Origin: an uncultured Muribaculaceae bacterium
Lineage (GTDB): Bacteria > Bacteroidota > Bacteroidia > Bacteroidales > Muribaculaceae
Reading direction: 5' to 3'
Assembly (NCBI GenBank): GCA_910579675.1
Contig: CAJTUF010000001.1
Location: 62,001-126,000, forward strand
DNA: 64,000 nucleotides
How positions within the stretch are numbered: the first letter of the stretch is position 1; every line of letters begins with the position of its first letter. A program made the translations under genes and the position numbers. The notes below the pieces were generated by a model. The model saw nothing but the letters and a program-made list of their open reading frames with translations, searched no databases and had not been told where the DNA came from. Positions 23,810 to 32,956 of this stretch are shown here, one piece after another.

Positions 23810-25816
23810 TCAGCGGCCCGCGGGAGTGATGCGCATGGCAAATCCTCCGCCGGGAGCGAGATGCACAGTCGGAGAGGCGCCGAGCTTGGCTCCCGTCGTT
23901 ACGGTGCGGGAGTAGTCGCGTCCATTGCGATGGGCGTTGGCGCCGTCGGCCATAACCTCTATGGTTGCACTCTCGATACCGGGTATAAACGAGAGATCCA
24001 CCTTCATGTCGCGGGGTGTCCAGTCGGTTATGCCACCTATCCACCATTCATCGCCGCTACGACGGGCGGTGACAATATATTCGCCCATCTTGGCGTCGAG
24101 CACCCGGGTCTCGTCCCACACCGTAGGAGTGGATGCTATGAATGCTGTCGACTCCGGCTCACGGCTGTAGTTGCTCGGAGTGTCGCAGAGCATAGTGAGC
24201 GGCGAGTCGAAAATCATATACAGAGCAAGCTGACGGCATCGGGTGCCCTGGCTCATCGGGTCATTATAGATAGGGCGGTAATTGCCCTTGGCAGCATTGC
24301 TCATGGCGCCTTGAGTGTAGTCGAGCGGTCCGGCCACCTGACGGATAAACGGGACCATCACATCGTAGGTCACCATGTCGGTAGACTCGTCGGCCCACTT
24401 CATCTGCTCCAACCCGAACACACCCTCGAAATTTACCACGTTGGGCCATGTGCGGTTGAGGCCGGCGGGCTTCGAGGTACCGTGGAAATCGACTATCATG
24501 TTGTATTTGGCGGCAGTCTCGGCAGCGCGGTAGTTGAAGTCGGTGATGAGCTGGTCGTCGTGGTCCATAAAGTCGATCTTGAAACCCTTTATACCCATGT
24601 CGGAATAGTGGCGGCACACATTTTCCATATCCCGGTCAAAAGCATGGTATCCGGCCCAGAGGATCAGCCCCACACCTTTTGAATCAGCGTAGTCAACGAG
24701 CATGGGCAGATCAATCTCGGGCACCACCTGCATCAGGTCGGCTTTGAGATTGACGGCCCATCCTTCGTCGAGTATCACATACTCGATGCCATTGGCCGAT
24801 GCAAAATCTATATAAGCCTTGTAGGTGTCGTTGTTGACTCCGGTTTTGAAAGGCACCCCGATGAGGTTCCAGTCGTTCCACCAGTCCCATGCCACCTTGC
24901 CGGGCTTGATCCATGATGTGTCGTCGAGCCTCGACGGCTCTCCAAGAAGATATGTCATATCAGTCGCGGCGAGAGTGGCATCATCCTGCGCTATCACTAT
25001 CATGCGCCATGGAAATGAGCGCGGACCGTAGACACGGGCTATGAAATCCTCTCGCTCGGTAGTGAGCATCTGGAGGTTGTTGTGGCCACCCTGCACACGG
25101 GTCTTGGGCACCGGAGCAAAATCGGCCTGAAGAGTGTAGGGCTCGATGCTGTCGGCCAGAAGAAACATGCCCGGATAATTCTCGAGAGCACTCTCCGACA
25201 CCAGCACCTTGTGGCCCGACGGCACACTCACCACGAGCGGGAGAAACGAGAGCCGGTTGCGGTCGACTTCACTGAGAGGCACAGTGGAATAAGTATTCTC
25301 AAACGAGGTGCGATACTGGGCCGACAGCGTTTTCCCCGACGAATTATTATATGGTGTCACCACAGTAGCCTCGCCGGGAAAGCGGAGCGACGCAGTTTCA
25401 TCGGCTATCTCAAAAGGCTTTTTATGACGGGTAACAAAACGATAGGCCACACCATCGTTGTAGGCTCTGACCACTACATCCCAGTCGCGGGCCACACGGA
25501 GGGTCAGTTCGTTGAAGTTGTCGCGCACCTCAGCCGAACGGTAGAGCGGCGACGGAATCATTGTGTCGACACTGCGATGGCCGGTCGCGCGCACTTTGGC
25601 CGACGGGCCTATCACTGTGCCGTCTGACAGGATTACCGACAGCGGCGAGGGGCCGAGCACCAGAGCACCATCGGCCGATGCCGACAGGTCAAACCGCTGC
25701 GCATCCGCATCTATTGTGGCTGTCACACGGCTATCGGGTGAGGTTACAGTAAATGTTTTGGCCGATGCAGCCGTGGCCATAGCCGCGGCAAGCACCATGG
25801 TCATATATATTCTCAT
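23810..25816 (-). CDS. Glycoside hydrolase family 97
   Basis: A secreted 668-aa enzyme with a signal peptide (MRIYMTMVLAAAMATAASA), an N-terminal beta-sandwich (20-280), a TIM barrel (about 300-570) and a C-terminal sandwich. Asp415 in GFKIDFMDHDD matches the nucleophile of the retaining GH97 subgroup (BT1871-like alpha-galactosidase) rather than the inverting SusB subgroup. Glu470 is in the right place for the acid/base. Calcium-binding acidic residues are likely. The start at 25816 avoids overlap with the upstream barrel gene. A periplasmic alpha-galactosidase or alpha-glucosidase is the best guess. Confidence 0.85.
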   Translation of the reverse strand: MRIYMTMVLAAAMATAASAKTFTVTSPDSRVTATIDADAQRFDLSASADGALVLGPSPLSVILSDGTVIGPSAKVRATGHRSVDTMIPSPLYRSAEVRDNFNELTLRVARDWDVVVRAYNDGVAYRFVTRHKKPFEIADETASLRFPGEATVVTPYNNSSGKTLSAQYRTSFENTYSTVPLSEVDRNRLSFLPLVVSVPSGHKVLVSESALENYPGMFLLADSIEPYTLQADFAPVPKTRVQGGHNNLQMLTTEREDFIARVYGPRSFPWRMIVIAQDDATLAATDMTYLLGEPSRLDDTSWIKPGKVAWDWWNDWNLIGVPFKTGVNNDTYKAYIDFASANGIEYVILDEGWAVNLKADLMQVVPEIDLPMLVDYADSKGVGLILWAGYHAFDRDMENVCRHYSDMGIKGFKIDFMDHDDQLITDFNYRAAETAAKYNMIVDFHGTSKPAGLNRTWPNVVNFEGVFGLEQMKWADESTDMVTYDVMVPFIRQVAGPLDYTQGAMSNAAKGNYRPIYNDPMSQGTRCRQLALYMIFDSPLTMLCDTPSNYSREPESTAFIASTPTVWDETRVLDAKMGEYIVTARRSGDEWWIGGITDWTPRDMKVDLSFIPGIESATIEVMADGANAHRNGRDYSRTVTTGAKLGASPTVHLAPGGGFAMRITPAGR

Positions 25817-25853
25817 GGTAACAAATGATAGATTGATTGATTTCGCAAATGGG

Positions 25854-26444
25854 TCAGAATGTAATGCCGAGGCGCACCACTGCCGAATGTATGCCGCGGA
25901 TGCGGTTGGAGAGCTCATCGGTGGCTCCTGATGGGCTGTCAGGCTCTACTGATGATGGGGTCCGGAGTCCGTTGTAGATATATCCCACTATGACATAGGA
26001 CGAAAAAGCGCGACCCGATGCAAGCCTAAAACCTATGCCCGGCGATAGAAAGAGATCGGTCGACGAATCGGCATCGGTATGTGTGTTGACCACTACTCCG
26101 CCCCTGAGCTCAGCAAACACCGGACATGGCCGCGAGGTGAAAGAGAAGCGCGCTATGGCATAGAGCGGAAACTCGCGGCGCGAATTGTTGACCGGAATAT
26201 TAAGACCGGCTCCAACTCCAAGAAGCGACAGCGCTCCGCTGCGGTAGCCGAAGTAGGCATCGATATTGAGGGTCGACATATCATGGCCCGACATATCTAT
26301 CGAGCCACCTATATCGGCGCCCCAGACAAAGTGCGACATCGGAGCCGAAACCGATTCTGGTTGCCGGGGAGTGTCGGCAGCCGCTCTGACGCAATGCAAG
26401 CCTGCGAGGGCTGCTATGACTGTAAAGATTCTAAAGCGTCGCAT
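25854..26444 (-). CDS. Outer-membrane beta-barrel protein, 195 aa
   Basis: The signal is MRRFRIFTVIAALAGLHCVRAAA. Amphipathic strands (GADIGGSIDMSGHDMSTLNIDAYFGY, FPLYAIARFSF, AVVRLGITF with terminal Phe) fit an OMP_b-brl/PorT-like barrel. It starts 7 bases after the prmA stop. The role is unknown. The unusual feature is the coupling of an outer-membrane protein to a ribosomal methyltransferase. Confidence 0.65.
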   Translation of the reverse strand: MRRFRIFTVIAALAGLHCVRAAADTPRQPESVSAPMSHFVWGADIGGSIDMSGHDMSTLNIDAYFGYRSGALSLLGVGAGLNIPVNNSRREFPLYAIARFSFTSRPCPVFAELRGGVVVNTHTDADSSTDLFLSPGIGFRLASGRAFSSYVIVGYIYNGLRTPSSVEPDSPSGATDELSNRIRGIHSAVVRLGITF

Positions 26445-26451
26445 GGCATGG

Positions 26452-27300
26452 TCAAGCTTTGAAGTACACCGATACCCAGCGCTCGTTTTCGGTATAATCC
26501 ACATAGATCATGCCGAGCTCTGAGGCCCGTTCCTTTATCATAGGTATGTCATCGACATAGAAGCCTGAGAATATCATGTCTCCGCCCGGCTTGACTGCAT
26601 CATGGTAGCGGGCCATGTCGGCGAGGATAATGTTACGGTTGATATTGGCCACCAGCAGATCGGCTTTATCAAGCCCGGAGAGAGCCGAGGCATCACCGAG
26701 AATCACATTGATCTCACTGTGGCCATTGAGAGCCACATTGTCGAGAGCGTTTTCATAGGCCGGCGGATCAATCTCTATGGCATCAACCCGGGAGGCGCCC
26801 CGCATGGCGGCAAGTATGGCCAGTATGCCGGTGCCGGTGCCCATGTCGATCACCGATTTACCGGCAAGATCCATGTCGAGCAGGCGCGTAGAGATAAGCG
26901 ATGTGGTGGAGTGATGGCCGGTGCCAAATGCCATCTTCGGGTCAATTACAATATCGTAGGGTGCCTGGGGCACATCGGTATGAAACGAGGAGTGGATCAC
27001 CGCCTTCCCCGCTATCACGATAGGCTTGAAGTAATTGCGTTCCCATTCCGCATTCCAGTCACAACCCTCTATCTTCTCCTCCGACACTTCAGGCTGCAAC
27101 CCGGCAAAAGGGAGCTGACCGATGGCGCGTTGCGGAGCTTCCGGATCGTAGGCTGATGCAAGAATATAGGCATTCAGACCCTCGGCATCGGGCTCAAATG
27201 ACTCAAATCCTTCATCGGCCAAAAATGCTGCGAGGAGGTCGGTGGCATCAGGGGTAGCGGCAGGGCCGAGATCCACCCTCACCTTAATATAATCGTTCAT
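26452..27300 (-). CDS. prmA: Ribosomal protein L11 methyltransferase
   Basis: PrmA trimethylates L11 lysines using SAM in the cytoplasm. Motifs are DPKMAFGTGHHSTTSL, motif I SVIDMGTGTGILAILAAMRGAS, the acidic motif II VDAIEIDPPAYENALDN, and motif IV DLLVANINRNII (NPxY/N-I type). The N-terminal 90 residues form the L11-recognition domain. The 282-aa length is normal. It precedes the barrel gene by 7 bases. Confidence 0.9.
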   Translation of the reverse strand: MNDYIKVRVDLGPAATPDATDLLAAFLADEGFESFEPDAEGLNAYILASAYDPEAPQRAIGQLPFAGLQPEVSEEKIEGCDWNAEWERNYFKPIVIAGKAVIHSSFHTDVPQAPYDIVIDPKMAFGTGHHSTTSLISTRLLDMDLAGKSVIDMGTGTGILAILAAMRGASRVDAIEIDPPAYENALDNVALNGHSEINVILGDASALSGLDKADLLVANINRNIILADMARYHDAVKPGGDMIFSGFYVDDIPMIKERASELGMIYVDYTENERWVSVYFKA

Positions 27301-27395
27301 AGCAGGAAAATAGATTGACTGGAATAATTATGGATAATCGGGAGAGAGAAAGAACCCAAAGCTCAGGTAGCGGCCAATGCTATGGCCGCTACACC

Positions 27396-27677
27396 TCACT
27401 TCTTCTTGCGCCCGAAGAGGGAGCCCATGGTGCGGAATGCCTGAAAGGCAAGCACGCCCCAGTTGACATATTTGAATGCGGAGCCTACATGGCCCAGCAG
27501 TCCGAGGGGAGTGAGCGACTGACGCTCGGTCTGGATGGTCTGGAGCAATTGCTCGCGCTCGAGCTCAAGACGCGCCATGACATAGGCGCGACGATAAAGA
27601 AGCTGGTCGTAGCTATAGCCTTTCCAGCCATTGATCTTATGGGGTGGGAGCGGAGCAGCGCCCGGAAGCATTTTCAT
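27396..27677 (-). CDS. Small conserved protein, 93 aa
   Basis: I do not know its function. The centre (YRRAYVMARLELEREQLLQTIQTERQSL) is a charged helix, perhaps a coiled coil. The end (YVNWGVLAFQAFRTMGSLFGRKKK) is amphipathic with a basic tail. It follows the holin-like and two YtxH-like genes on the same strand, as in a common Bacteroidales envelope gene cluster. Confidence 0.6.
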   Translation of the reverse strand: MKMLPGAAPLPPHKINGWKGYSYDQLLYRRAYVMARLELEREQLLQTIQTERQSLTPLGLLGHVGSAFKYVNWGVLAFQAFRTMGSLFGRKKK

Positions 27678-27696
27678 AGGTCGCGAGTGAGAGGGT

Positions 27697-28038
27697 TCAG
27701 GAAAGGATGATTTTGGTGATGGTGCGCGACAGCGGATTGATGATGAGCTGGCGGCGGAAAATTAGCACTAAGAGGAGGATAAGGATATTCACTCCCGCCA
27801 TGATCGCATAACACACCCATTGAGGCAGCCATAGAGCCAGCAGCTCGGCTATGCCAATCGTGATAAATAGCACAGCGATGCCGCCGAATATCATCGACAC
27901 AAGGATGGTGATTACGGTGGAGAGTATCAATATCAACTTCTCGGCTATCGTGAGGCGTATATTTTCAAAGTTGAGAGTGAAATACGCTTTAAGCCGGTCT
28001 TTGATACGCGACGAACGTTGGTTTTCAGTGTCTGCCAT
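27697..28038 (-). CDS. Holin-like/phage-holin family membrane protein, 113 aa
   Basis: Two hydrophobic segments (LILILSTVITILVSMIFGGIAVLFITIGIAELLAL and VCYAIMAGVNILILLLVLIF) follow a basic N-terminal 30 residues. This is the layout of the small 'phage holin family' (DUF1469-like) proteins found in many bacterial chromosomes. Despite the name these are not lysis proteins in most hosts. It sits between YtxH-like and helical small proteins. Confidence 0.7.
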   Translation of the reverse strand: MADTENQRSSRIKDRLKAYFTLNFENIRLTIAEKLILILSTVITILVSMIFGGIAVLFITIGIAELLALWLPQWVCYAIMAGVNILILLLVLIFRRQLIINPLSRTITKIILS

Positions 28039-28107
28039 TAAAGGAGAAGGTGGGGATAAGAGGGTATAGAGACGTTGACTGTGATGAGAGGTGGTCTCAG
28101 ACAGTAA

Positions 28108-28146
28108 AGGGCATAGCCGCCAACGGGGAATTGGCAGCTATGCCTT
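28108..28146 (-). other. Intercistronic hairpin
   Basis: GGCATAG-type arms (28108-28116 with 28138-28146) and an inner GCCAA/TTGGC stem (28119-28123 with 28131-28135) lie between the second YtxH-like gene and the holin-like gene. There is no T-run, so it may stabilise or process the transcript. Confidence 0.45.
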
Positions 28147-28203
28147 CACTCCCGCCTGAGTGGGGGTATGGGGAAGGATGATGGATGCGCGATGGCGTTG
28201 GGC

Positions 28204-28401
28204 TCAGTCGTCGATTTCGGTCGTGAGCTGCTCCACGAGGGCATCAATCTCGCTATCTGTGGCTATGATACCTTTCTTGCGAAGGAGATCCTGTATGCGC
28301 TTGCGGGTGTCAGATCCCTTTTCGGGAGCTACGAGGAGAGCCACTGCGGCACCTACGATTGCGCCTCCGAGGAAGGCTGAAATGGCGGTGATATTGCTCA
28401 T
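28204..28401 (-). CDS. YtxH-domain protein, 65 aa
   Basis: The glycine-rich membrane segment FLGGAIVGAAVALLVAPEKGSDTRKRI is the YtxH signature, with a charged C-terminal helix. The protein is anchored in the inner membrane. YtxH proteins are linked to general stress in Firmicutes; the role in Bacteroidales is unknown. It is the shorter of two tandem copies. Confidence 0.75.
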   Translation of the reverse strand: MSNITAISAFLGGAIVGAAVALLVAPEKGSDTRKRIQDLLRKKGIIATDSEIDALVEQLTTEIDD

Positions 28402-28487
28402 TGGGTGAGTGTCGGGGTAAAATAAATTGGTGAGTTATGATTTACGCAACTGGATGGAGGGGCGGCCTGACGGCTGCAAACGGATGA

Positions 28488-28712
28488 TCAGTCTTCCTTC
28501 GACTCGATCATTTCGGCAATAGCCTCTTCGGCTGCGATGCGCTTGGCTATCTTGTCGATGGTCGACTCTTTGAGCTTCACGCCCTTATCCTTGAGATACT
28601 TGGAAATCTCGTCGCGGGTCTTTTCGCCCTTTTCAGGAGCAAGGAGGATACCTACTGCTGCGCCGGCGATGGCGCCACCGATTACTGAAAGAATGATGTG
28701 GAGGGGTTTCAT
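28488..28712 (-). CDS. YtxH-domain protein, 74 aa
   Basis: It has the same plan as the next gene downstream: SVIGGAIAGAAVGILLAPEKGEKTRDEISKYL, then a charged, acidic helix ending in ESKED. The two are tandem paralogues (87 bases between them). This copy would be first in the small membrane-protein operon. Confidence 0.75.
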   Translation of the reverse strand: MKPLHIILSVIGGAIAGAAVGILLAPEKGEKTRDEISKYLKDKGVKLKESTIDKIAKRIAAEEAIAEMIESKED

Positions 28713-28821
28713 ACTGTTTGGGGATATGAGGGATTATTGATTGCTTATGGTTTGCCGGCCGCGCAGACCGACTACGCCATTATAACGTCGGCGGAGGCTG
28801 AAAAGATTTGTCGATATGTCG

Positions 28822-28861
28822 AAAAAATTGGCCGGAGATTCATTTTTTTACATCTCCGGCC
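28822..28861 (-). terminator. Rho-independent terminator of glyA
   Basis: On the minus strand the arms GGCCGGAGAT (28861-28852) and ATCTCCGGCC (28839-28830) form a 10-bp stem, followed by a T-run (complement of A at 28822-28827). It ends the transcript of glyA. Confidence 0.85.
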
Positions 28862-28897
28862 ATATCTTTTGCAGGCCGGGTGTGTGCCCGGTCGATA

Positions 28898-30178
28898 TCA
28901 ATAAGCAAATACGGGGCGGGGCTCCATCAGCTCATTGACCTCCTTGCGCACCTGAGCTATCACGCTGGCATCTTCGGGTGCCGACAGCACGCGGTCGATC
29001 ATATCGACCACTACGGGCATAGTGTCCTCCTTCACGCCACGGGTAGTGATGGCGGGGGTGCCGAAACGCAGACCTGAGGTCTGGAAGGGTGAGCGCGAAT
29101 CAAACGGCACCATATTCTTGTTGGCGGTGATGTCGGCCTCTACAAGTGCCTTCTCGGCCACCTTACCGGTAAGCTCGGGAAATTTGGTGCGGAGATCGAC
29201 GAGCATGCAGTGATTGTCGGTGCCCCCCGAGATAATCTTGTAGCCACGCTCGGTGAGAGCATCGGCCATGGCTGCGGCATTGATCTTCACCTGCTTCTGA
29301 TATTCTTTGTACTCAGGGGTGAGAGCCTCCCCGAATGCCACAGCCTTGGCGGCGATGACATGTTCGAGCGGGCCACCCTGGGCTCCGGGGAATACAGCCG
29401 AATCAATCAGGCTCGACATCATGCGGGTAACACCCTTGGGAGTGGTCTTGCCAAAAGGATTCTCGAAGTCCTCGCCCATGAGTATGAGGCCGCCGCGCGG
29501 GCCACGGAGGGTCTTGTGGGTGGTCGAGGTCACGATGTGGGCATACTTAACGGGGTTGTCGAGCAGACCGGCGGCAATGAGGCCGGCGGGATGGGCCATA
29601 TCGACCATAAAGATAGCGCCGATTTCATCAGCTATGCGACGCATGCGGGCATAATCCCATTCGCGCGAGTAAGCCGACGCACCGCCGACAATGAGGCGGG
29701 GACGCTCGCGGAGAGCTATCTCCTCCATCTGGTCGTAGTCCACACGGCCATCTTCAGCCTTCACATTGTATTCCAGAGCCTGATACATGAGGCCTGAGAA
29801 GTTGACTGGGCTACCATGCGAAAGGTGTCCGCCGTGGGCCAGATTAAGACCGAGAAATTTGTCGCCGGGCTTGAGCACGGTCATGAACACAGCCATATTG
29901 GCCTGAGCACCGGAGTGGGGCTGCACATTGGCATAAGCGGCCCCGAAGAGCTCTTTCACACGGTCGATAGCAATCTGCTCCACCTCGTCCACCACCTGAC
30001 AACCGCCATAATAGCGGTGGCCGGGATAGCCTTCGGCATATTTGTTGGTCAGACACGAGCCCATGGCCCGCATCACCTGATCGGAAACAAAGTTTTCTGA
30101 TGCGATGAGCTCGATGCCTCTGCGCTGACGCAGATGCTCCTGCTCGATGAGGTCAAAAATCTTAGTGTCGTTAGTCAT
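28898..30178 (-). CDS. glyA: Serine hydroxymethyltransferase
   Basis: A PLP enzyme that converts serine and tetrahydrofolate to glycine and methylene-tetrahydrofolate. Motifs: RQRRGIELIASENFVSDQVMRAMGS at the start, the PLP lysine in VTSTTHKTLRGPRGG, and YAEGYPGHRYYGG. The 426-aa length is standard. It is last in the minus-strand run barrel-pyrB-pyrI-flavin reductase-glyA, with an obvious terminator after it. Confidence 0.96.
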   Translation of the reverse strand: MTNDTKIFDLIEQEHLRQRRGIELIASENFVSDQVMRAMGSCLTNKYAEGYPGHRYYGGCQVVDEVEQIAIDRVKELFGAAYANVQPHSGAQANMAVFMTVLKPGDKFLGLNLAHGGHLSHGSPVNFSGLMYQALEYNVKAEDGRVDYDQMEEIALRERPRLIVGGASAYSREWDYARMRRIADEIGAIFMVDMAHPAGLIAAGLLDNPVKYAHIVTSTTHKTLRGPRGGLILMGEDFENPFGKTTPKGVTRMMSSLIDSAVFPGAQGGPLEHVIAAKAVAFGEALTPEYKEYQKQVKINAAAMADALTERGYKIISGGTDNHCMLVDLRTKFPELTGKVAEKALVEADITANKNMVPFDSRSPFQTSGLRFGTPAITTRGVKEDTMPVVVDMIDRVLSAPEDASVIAQVRKEVNELMEPRPVFAY

Positions 30179-30199
30179 GTATGGTAATGAATGGTTCTG

Positions 30200-30760
30200 T
30201 TATTTCTTTTTTACTGAAAAGCCGAAGCGGCCTATATGGTCGCCCTGACGGTAATAGCCGCCGTGGGAATAGACCAGAGGGGTGGCCGATGCCAGCCGGA
30301 AGGCTCCGGTAGCGGGGTCGATGAGCGAAGCCTCGGCCCTGACATTGACCACCTCGGCGATAAACATATGGTGGGTACCTAAAGGAATGATCTCTTTCAC
30401 CCTGCACTCAATGCTCAGGGGACTCTCTTTGACCGACGGACACTCCACTGCCACTCCCGGCTCTGGGGTAAGCCCCGTAGCGGCCCACTTGTCGTGGTCG
30501 CGTCCCGACTTGACTCCTATCCAGTCGGTGGCTCGGGCCATTTCGGCGGTGGTGAGATTAACCGTAAACTCCATGCGCTCCTTGATCATCGCATATGAAT
30601 GACGTTCCGGCCTCACCGATATATAGAGCATGGCCGGATCGGTGCATATGGTGCCTGTCCAGGCTATGGTGATCAGATTTGACCGCTCCATATCGCCGCA
30701 GCTCACTATCACTGCCGGGAGTGGATAGACCATTGTGCCGGGTTTCCAGTTTTCTTTCAT
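30200..30760 (-). CDS. Flavin reductase-like (FMN-binding split-barrel) protein
   Basis: The 186-aa protein carries the flavin reductase-like domain pattern: PLPAVIVSCGDMERSNLITIAWTGTICTDPAMLYISVRPERHSY (FMN phosphate contact) and FTVNLTTAEMA. Such proteins bind FMN and either reduce it or act as oxidoreductases. It lies 30 bases after pyrI and 21 before glyA in the same run. The partner enzyme is not evident. Confidence 0.8.
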   Translation of the reverse strand: MKENWKPGTMVYPLPAVIVSCGDMERSNLITIAWTGTICTDPAMLYISVRPERHSYAMIKERMEFTVNLTTAEMARATDWIGVKSGRDHDKWAATGLTPEPGVAVECPSVKESPLSIECRVKEIIPLGTHHMFIAEVVNVRAEASLIDPATGAFRLASATPLVYSHGGYYRQGDHIGRFGFSVKKK

Positions 30761-30790
30761 CGTTGGTCGGTAGAGTGCTTAGGCAAAAGA

Positions 30791-31246
30791 TCAGTCTATT
30801 ATAGCGTCGGCCGCTTTGACTATGCGTCCGCAATAGTGGCAACGGATCGCCACATCCTCGCGGTCAACAACCTCAAAGCGGGTGTCCATAGGCTCATTGT
30901 TGGTGATGCACTTGGGATTGGAGCATCGCACTATGCCCGTGATGGTGTCGGGGAGAGTCACCGGGTGCTTCTCTGTCACCTCAAAGTCGCGGATTATATT
31001 GATTTTGGCCGTAGGGGCTATCAAGGCAATGCGGTTGAGGGTGGCTTCAGGGAAGTAGGTGCCCGCAACCTTGATGATACCCTTGCGCCCCAGGCGGTGG
31101 CTCTCGAGGTTATTGCCTATTGTCACACTGGTGTCGAGACCCTCGATTCCGAGTATCTTCACAGCCTTGAAAAGGGCGGCCGAGGGTATATGGTCGATGA
31201 CGGTGCCGTCGGCAAGGGCAGCCACGGCAAGTTCTTTCTTACTCAT
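30791..31246 (-). CDS. pyrI: Aspartate carbamoyltransferase regulatory subunit
   Basis: PyrI binds CTP/ATP and tunes PyrB. The nucleotide-binding domain (KELAVAALADGTVIDHIPSAALFK) is followed by a zinc domain with CSNPKC and CHYC as the four cysteines. The start MSKKELAV at 31246 fits the family and overlaps the pyrB stop by a few bases. A longer upstream reading exists but lies inside pyrB. The 151-aa length is normal. Confidence 0.92.
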   Translation of the reverse strand: MSKKELAVAALADGTVIDHIPSAALFKAVKILGIEGLDTSVTIGNNLESHRLGRKGIIKVAGTYFPEATLNRIALIAPTAKINIIRDFEVTEKHPVTLPDTITGIVRCSNPKCITNNEPMDTRFEVVDREDVAIRCHYCGRIVKAADAIID

Positions 31247-32174
31247 GTTCAGCAGCTTTGTAAATGTCAATACCGAGAGCGCGGCAGATTATGGCCTGTC
31301 GGGCGTAGAGGCCGTTGCGGGCCTGCTCGAAATAATATGCCTTGGGGTTGTCGTCGACATCGCGATCGATCTCGTTGACGCGGGGCAATGGGTGGAGCAC
31401 CTTGAGGTTGGGCTTCGAGTCGGCCAGCATATCGTTGTGGAGGGTGTAGAGATTTTTCACCCGCTCATACTCCATCAGATCCTGGAAGCGCTCGCGCTGC
31501 ACCCGGGTCATATAGATTATATCGGCAGCATTGATCACCTCGGGCGAAAAGTCGGTATGCTCTACGTATTTTATGCCATTGGCATCGCAGAAGTCTTTAT
31601 ACTCCTGAGGCATACCGAGCTCCTTGCAAGCCACAAAGTGGAATGTGGGGTTGAAATAGCGCATCGCCATCAGAAGGGAGTGGACTGTGCGGCCATATTT
31701 GAGATCGCCCACCATCGTAATGTTAAGATCGGTGAGCTTACCCTGTGTCTTGTAGATGGAATAGAGATCGAGCATGGTCTGCGACGGATGTTGGTTGGCA
31801 CCGTCGCCTGCATTGATCACGGGAGTGTCGCTCACCTCGGTGGCATATCGGGCCGCACCTTCGAGATAGTGGCGCATGATGATGAGGTCAACGTAGTTCG
31901 ACACCATCTTTATGGTATCTTTCAGGGTCTCGCCCTTGGAGGTCGAGGTAGCGGCGGGATCGGAAAAACCTATCACCCGGCCTCCGAGACGGTTGACTGC
32001 CGTCTCAAAGCTTAACCGCGTGCGGGTTGAGGGCTCAAAAAAGAGAGTGGCGACCACCTTGCCGTCGAGCACCTTATGGTTGGGATGCTCCTCAAAGTAG
32101 CGTGCGCGCTCCAGAAGATCCAGTATCTCGTCGCGCGAAATGTCGTCGATGCTTACAAGCGAATTGTTGCTCAT
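31239..32174 (-). CDS. pyrB: Aspartate carbamoyltransferase catalytic subunit
   Basis: PyrB joins carbamoyl phosphate and aspartate. Signature residues are FFEPSTRTRLSFETAVNRLGG (the carbamoyl phosphate STRT loop), a lysine loop in TSTSKGETLKDT, and the HPSQTMLDLY and HPLPRVNEID motifs. The 311-aa length fits class B/C catalytic chains that pair with PyrI. Confidence 0.95.
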   Translation of the reverse strand: MSNNSLVSIDDISRDEILDLLERARYFEEHPNHKVLDGKVVATLFFEPSTRTRLSFETAVNRLGGRVIGFSDPAATSTSKGETLKDTIKMVSNYVDLIIMRHYLEGAARYATEVSDTPVINAGDGANQHPSQTMLDLYSIYKTQGKLTDLNITMVGDLKYGRTVHSLLMAMRYFNPTFHFVACKELGMPQEYKDFCDANGIKYVEHTDFSPEVINAADIIYMTRVQRERFQDLMEYERVKNLYTLHNDMLADSKPNLKVLHPLPRVNEIDRDVDDNPKAYYFEQARNGLYARQAIICRALGIDIYKAAEHE

Positions 32175-32207
32175 GGTGGGGATCTTGTTTATATCGCTAT
32201 GCTGATG

Positions 32208-32801
32208 TTAGAAAAGATAGGCGGCTGTGAGGGTCCACACCCGGTTTTTGGCCTCCACCTTGGTGGCGTTGTCGGCCACTCCGGTTTTCTGGAGTGCGCT
32301 GTTAAGGCCTATACCGTAGGCGGCGGCCAGCTGCAAGTGGCCGAGAATCTCTACGCCTGCGCCGAAGTTCCATGAATAGTCGATCTTCTTGTTGCGCCAC
32401 GCCTCGCCAACGGAGCGCCCGGAGGTGAGAAAGGCGAACTCAGGACCGGTAGTCAGGAACGGCTTCACCAGAGGCAAGCGCATCTTCCACTTGAGATTGA
32501 CGGGTATAGTGAAGTAGTCACGGCTGTCGCTAACCACATTGTTCGACTCCATCCAGCGGGTGGAACGGCGGACATACATGGCCGAGAGATCGAAACCGAC
32601 CCCTACGACAGGCACAGTGAACTCACACATAAGACCGCCGGTGAATCCGGCACGGTTGTCGGAATCAAACACACTGCGGTCAAACTTGAGCGACGAAACT
32701 GTAGCGCCTATTTTTGGCCCTATCTTAAACTGGGCCGAGGCCGGCATGGCTCCCGCTATGGCTACTATAGCGGCAATGAGGAATAACTTGAAGCGATTCA
32801 C
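32208..32801 (-). CDS. Outer-membrane beta-barrel (PorT-like) protein, 197 aa
   Basis: A GTG start (no ATG between it and the upstream stop) begins MNRFKLFLIAAIVAIAGAMPASA, a good signal peptide. Alternating strands (FKIGPKIGATVSSLKFD, FTGGLMCEFTVPVVGVGFDLSAMY, VWTLTAAYLF) end in Phe, as in eight-stranded OMP_b-brl/PorT barrels. It begins the run leading to pyrB, 33 bases upstream. The function is unknown. Confidence 0.7.
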   Translation of the reverse strand: MNRFKLFLIAAIVAIAGAMPASAQFKIGPKIGATVSSLKFDRSVFDSDNRAGFTGGLMCEFTVPVVGVGFDLSAMYVRRSTRWMESNNVVSDSRDYFTIPVNLKWKMRLPLVKPFLTTGPEFAFLTSGRSVGEAWRNKKIDYSWNFGAGVEILGHLQLAAAYGIGLNSALQKTGVADNATKVEAKNRVWTLTAAYLF

Positions 32802-32852
32802 GGCTTATATCGTTGATTTGTGTTGATGATTCCGTATAGAGGAGAGGCTCTG

Positions 32853-32860
32853 CAAAGGTA
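32853..32860 (-). promoter_or_regulatory. -7 promoter element for the barrel-pyrBI-glyA run
   Basis: TACCTTTG on the minus strand (CAAAGGTA at 32853-32860) lies about 50 bases upstream of the GTG start of the barrel gene and would drive the whole minus-strand run. Confidence 0.55.
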
Positions 32861-32956
32861 GTAAAATAAATCCGTATCTTATCTCCTATCTCCGCTTTTT
32901 CTTATCCGAGTCCCATAGGGCTGCACTTTTTATTTGCGAGGCAGGGAAAATGTTAC

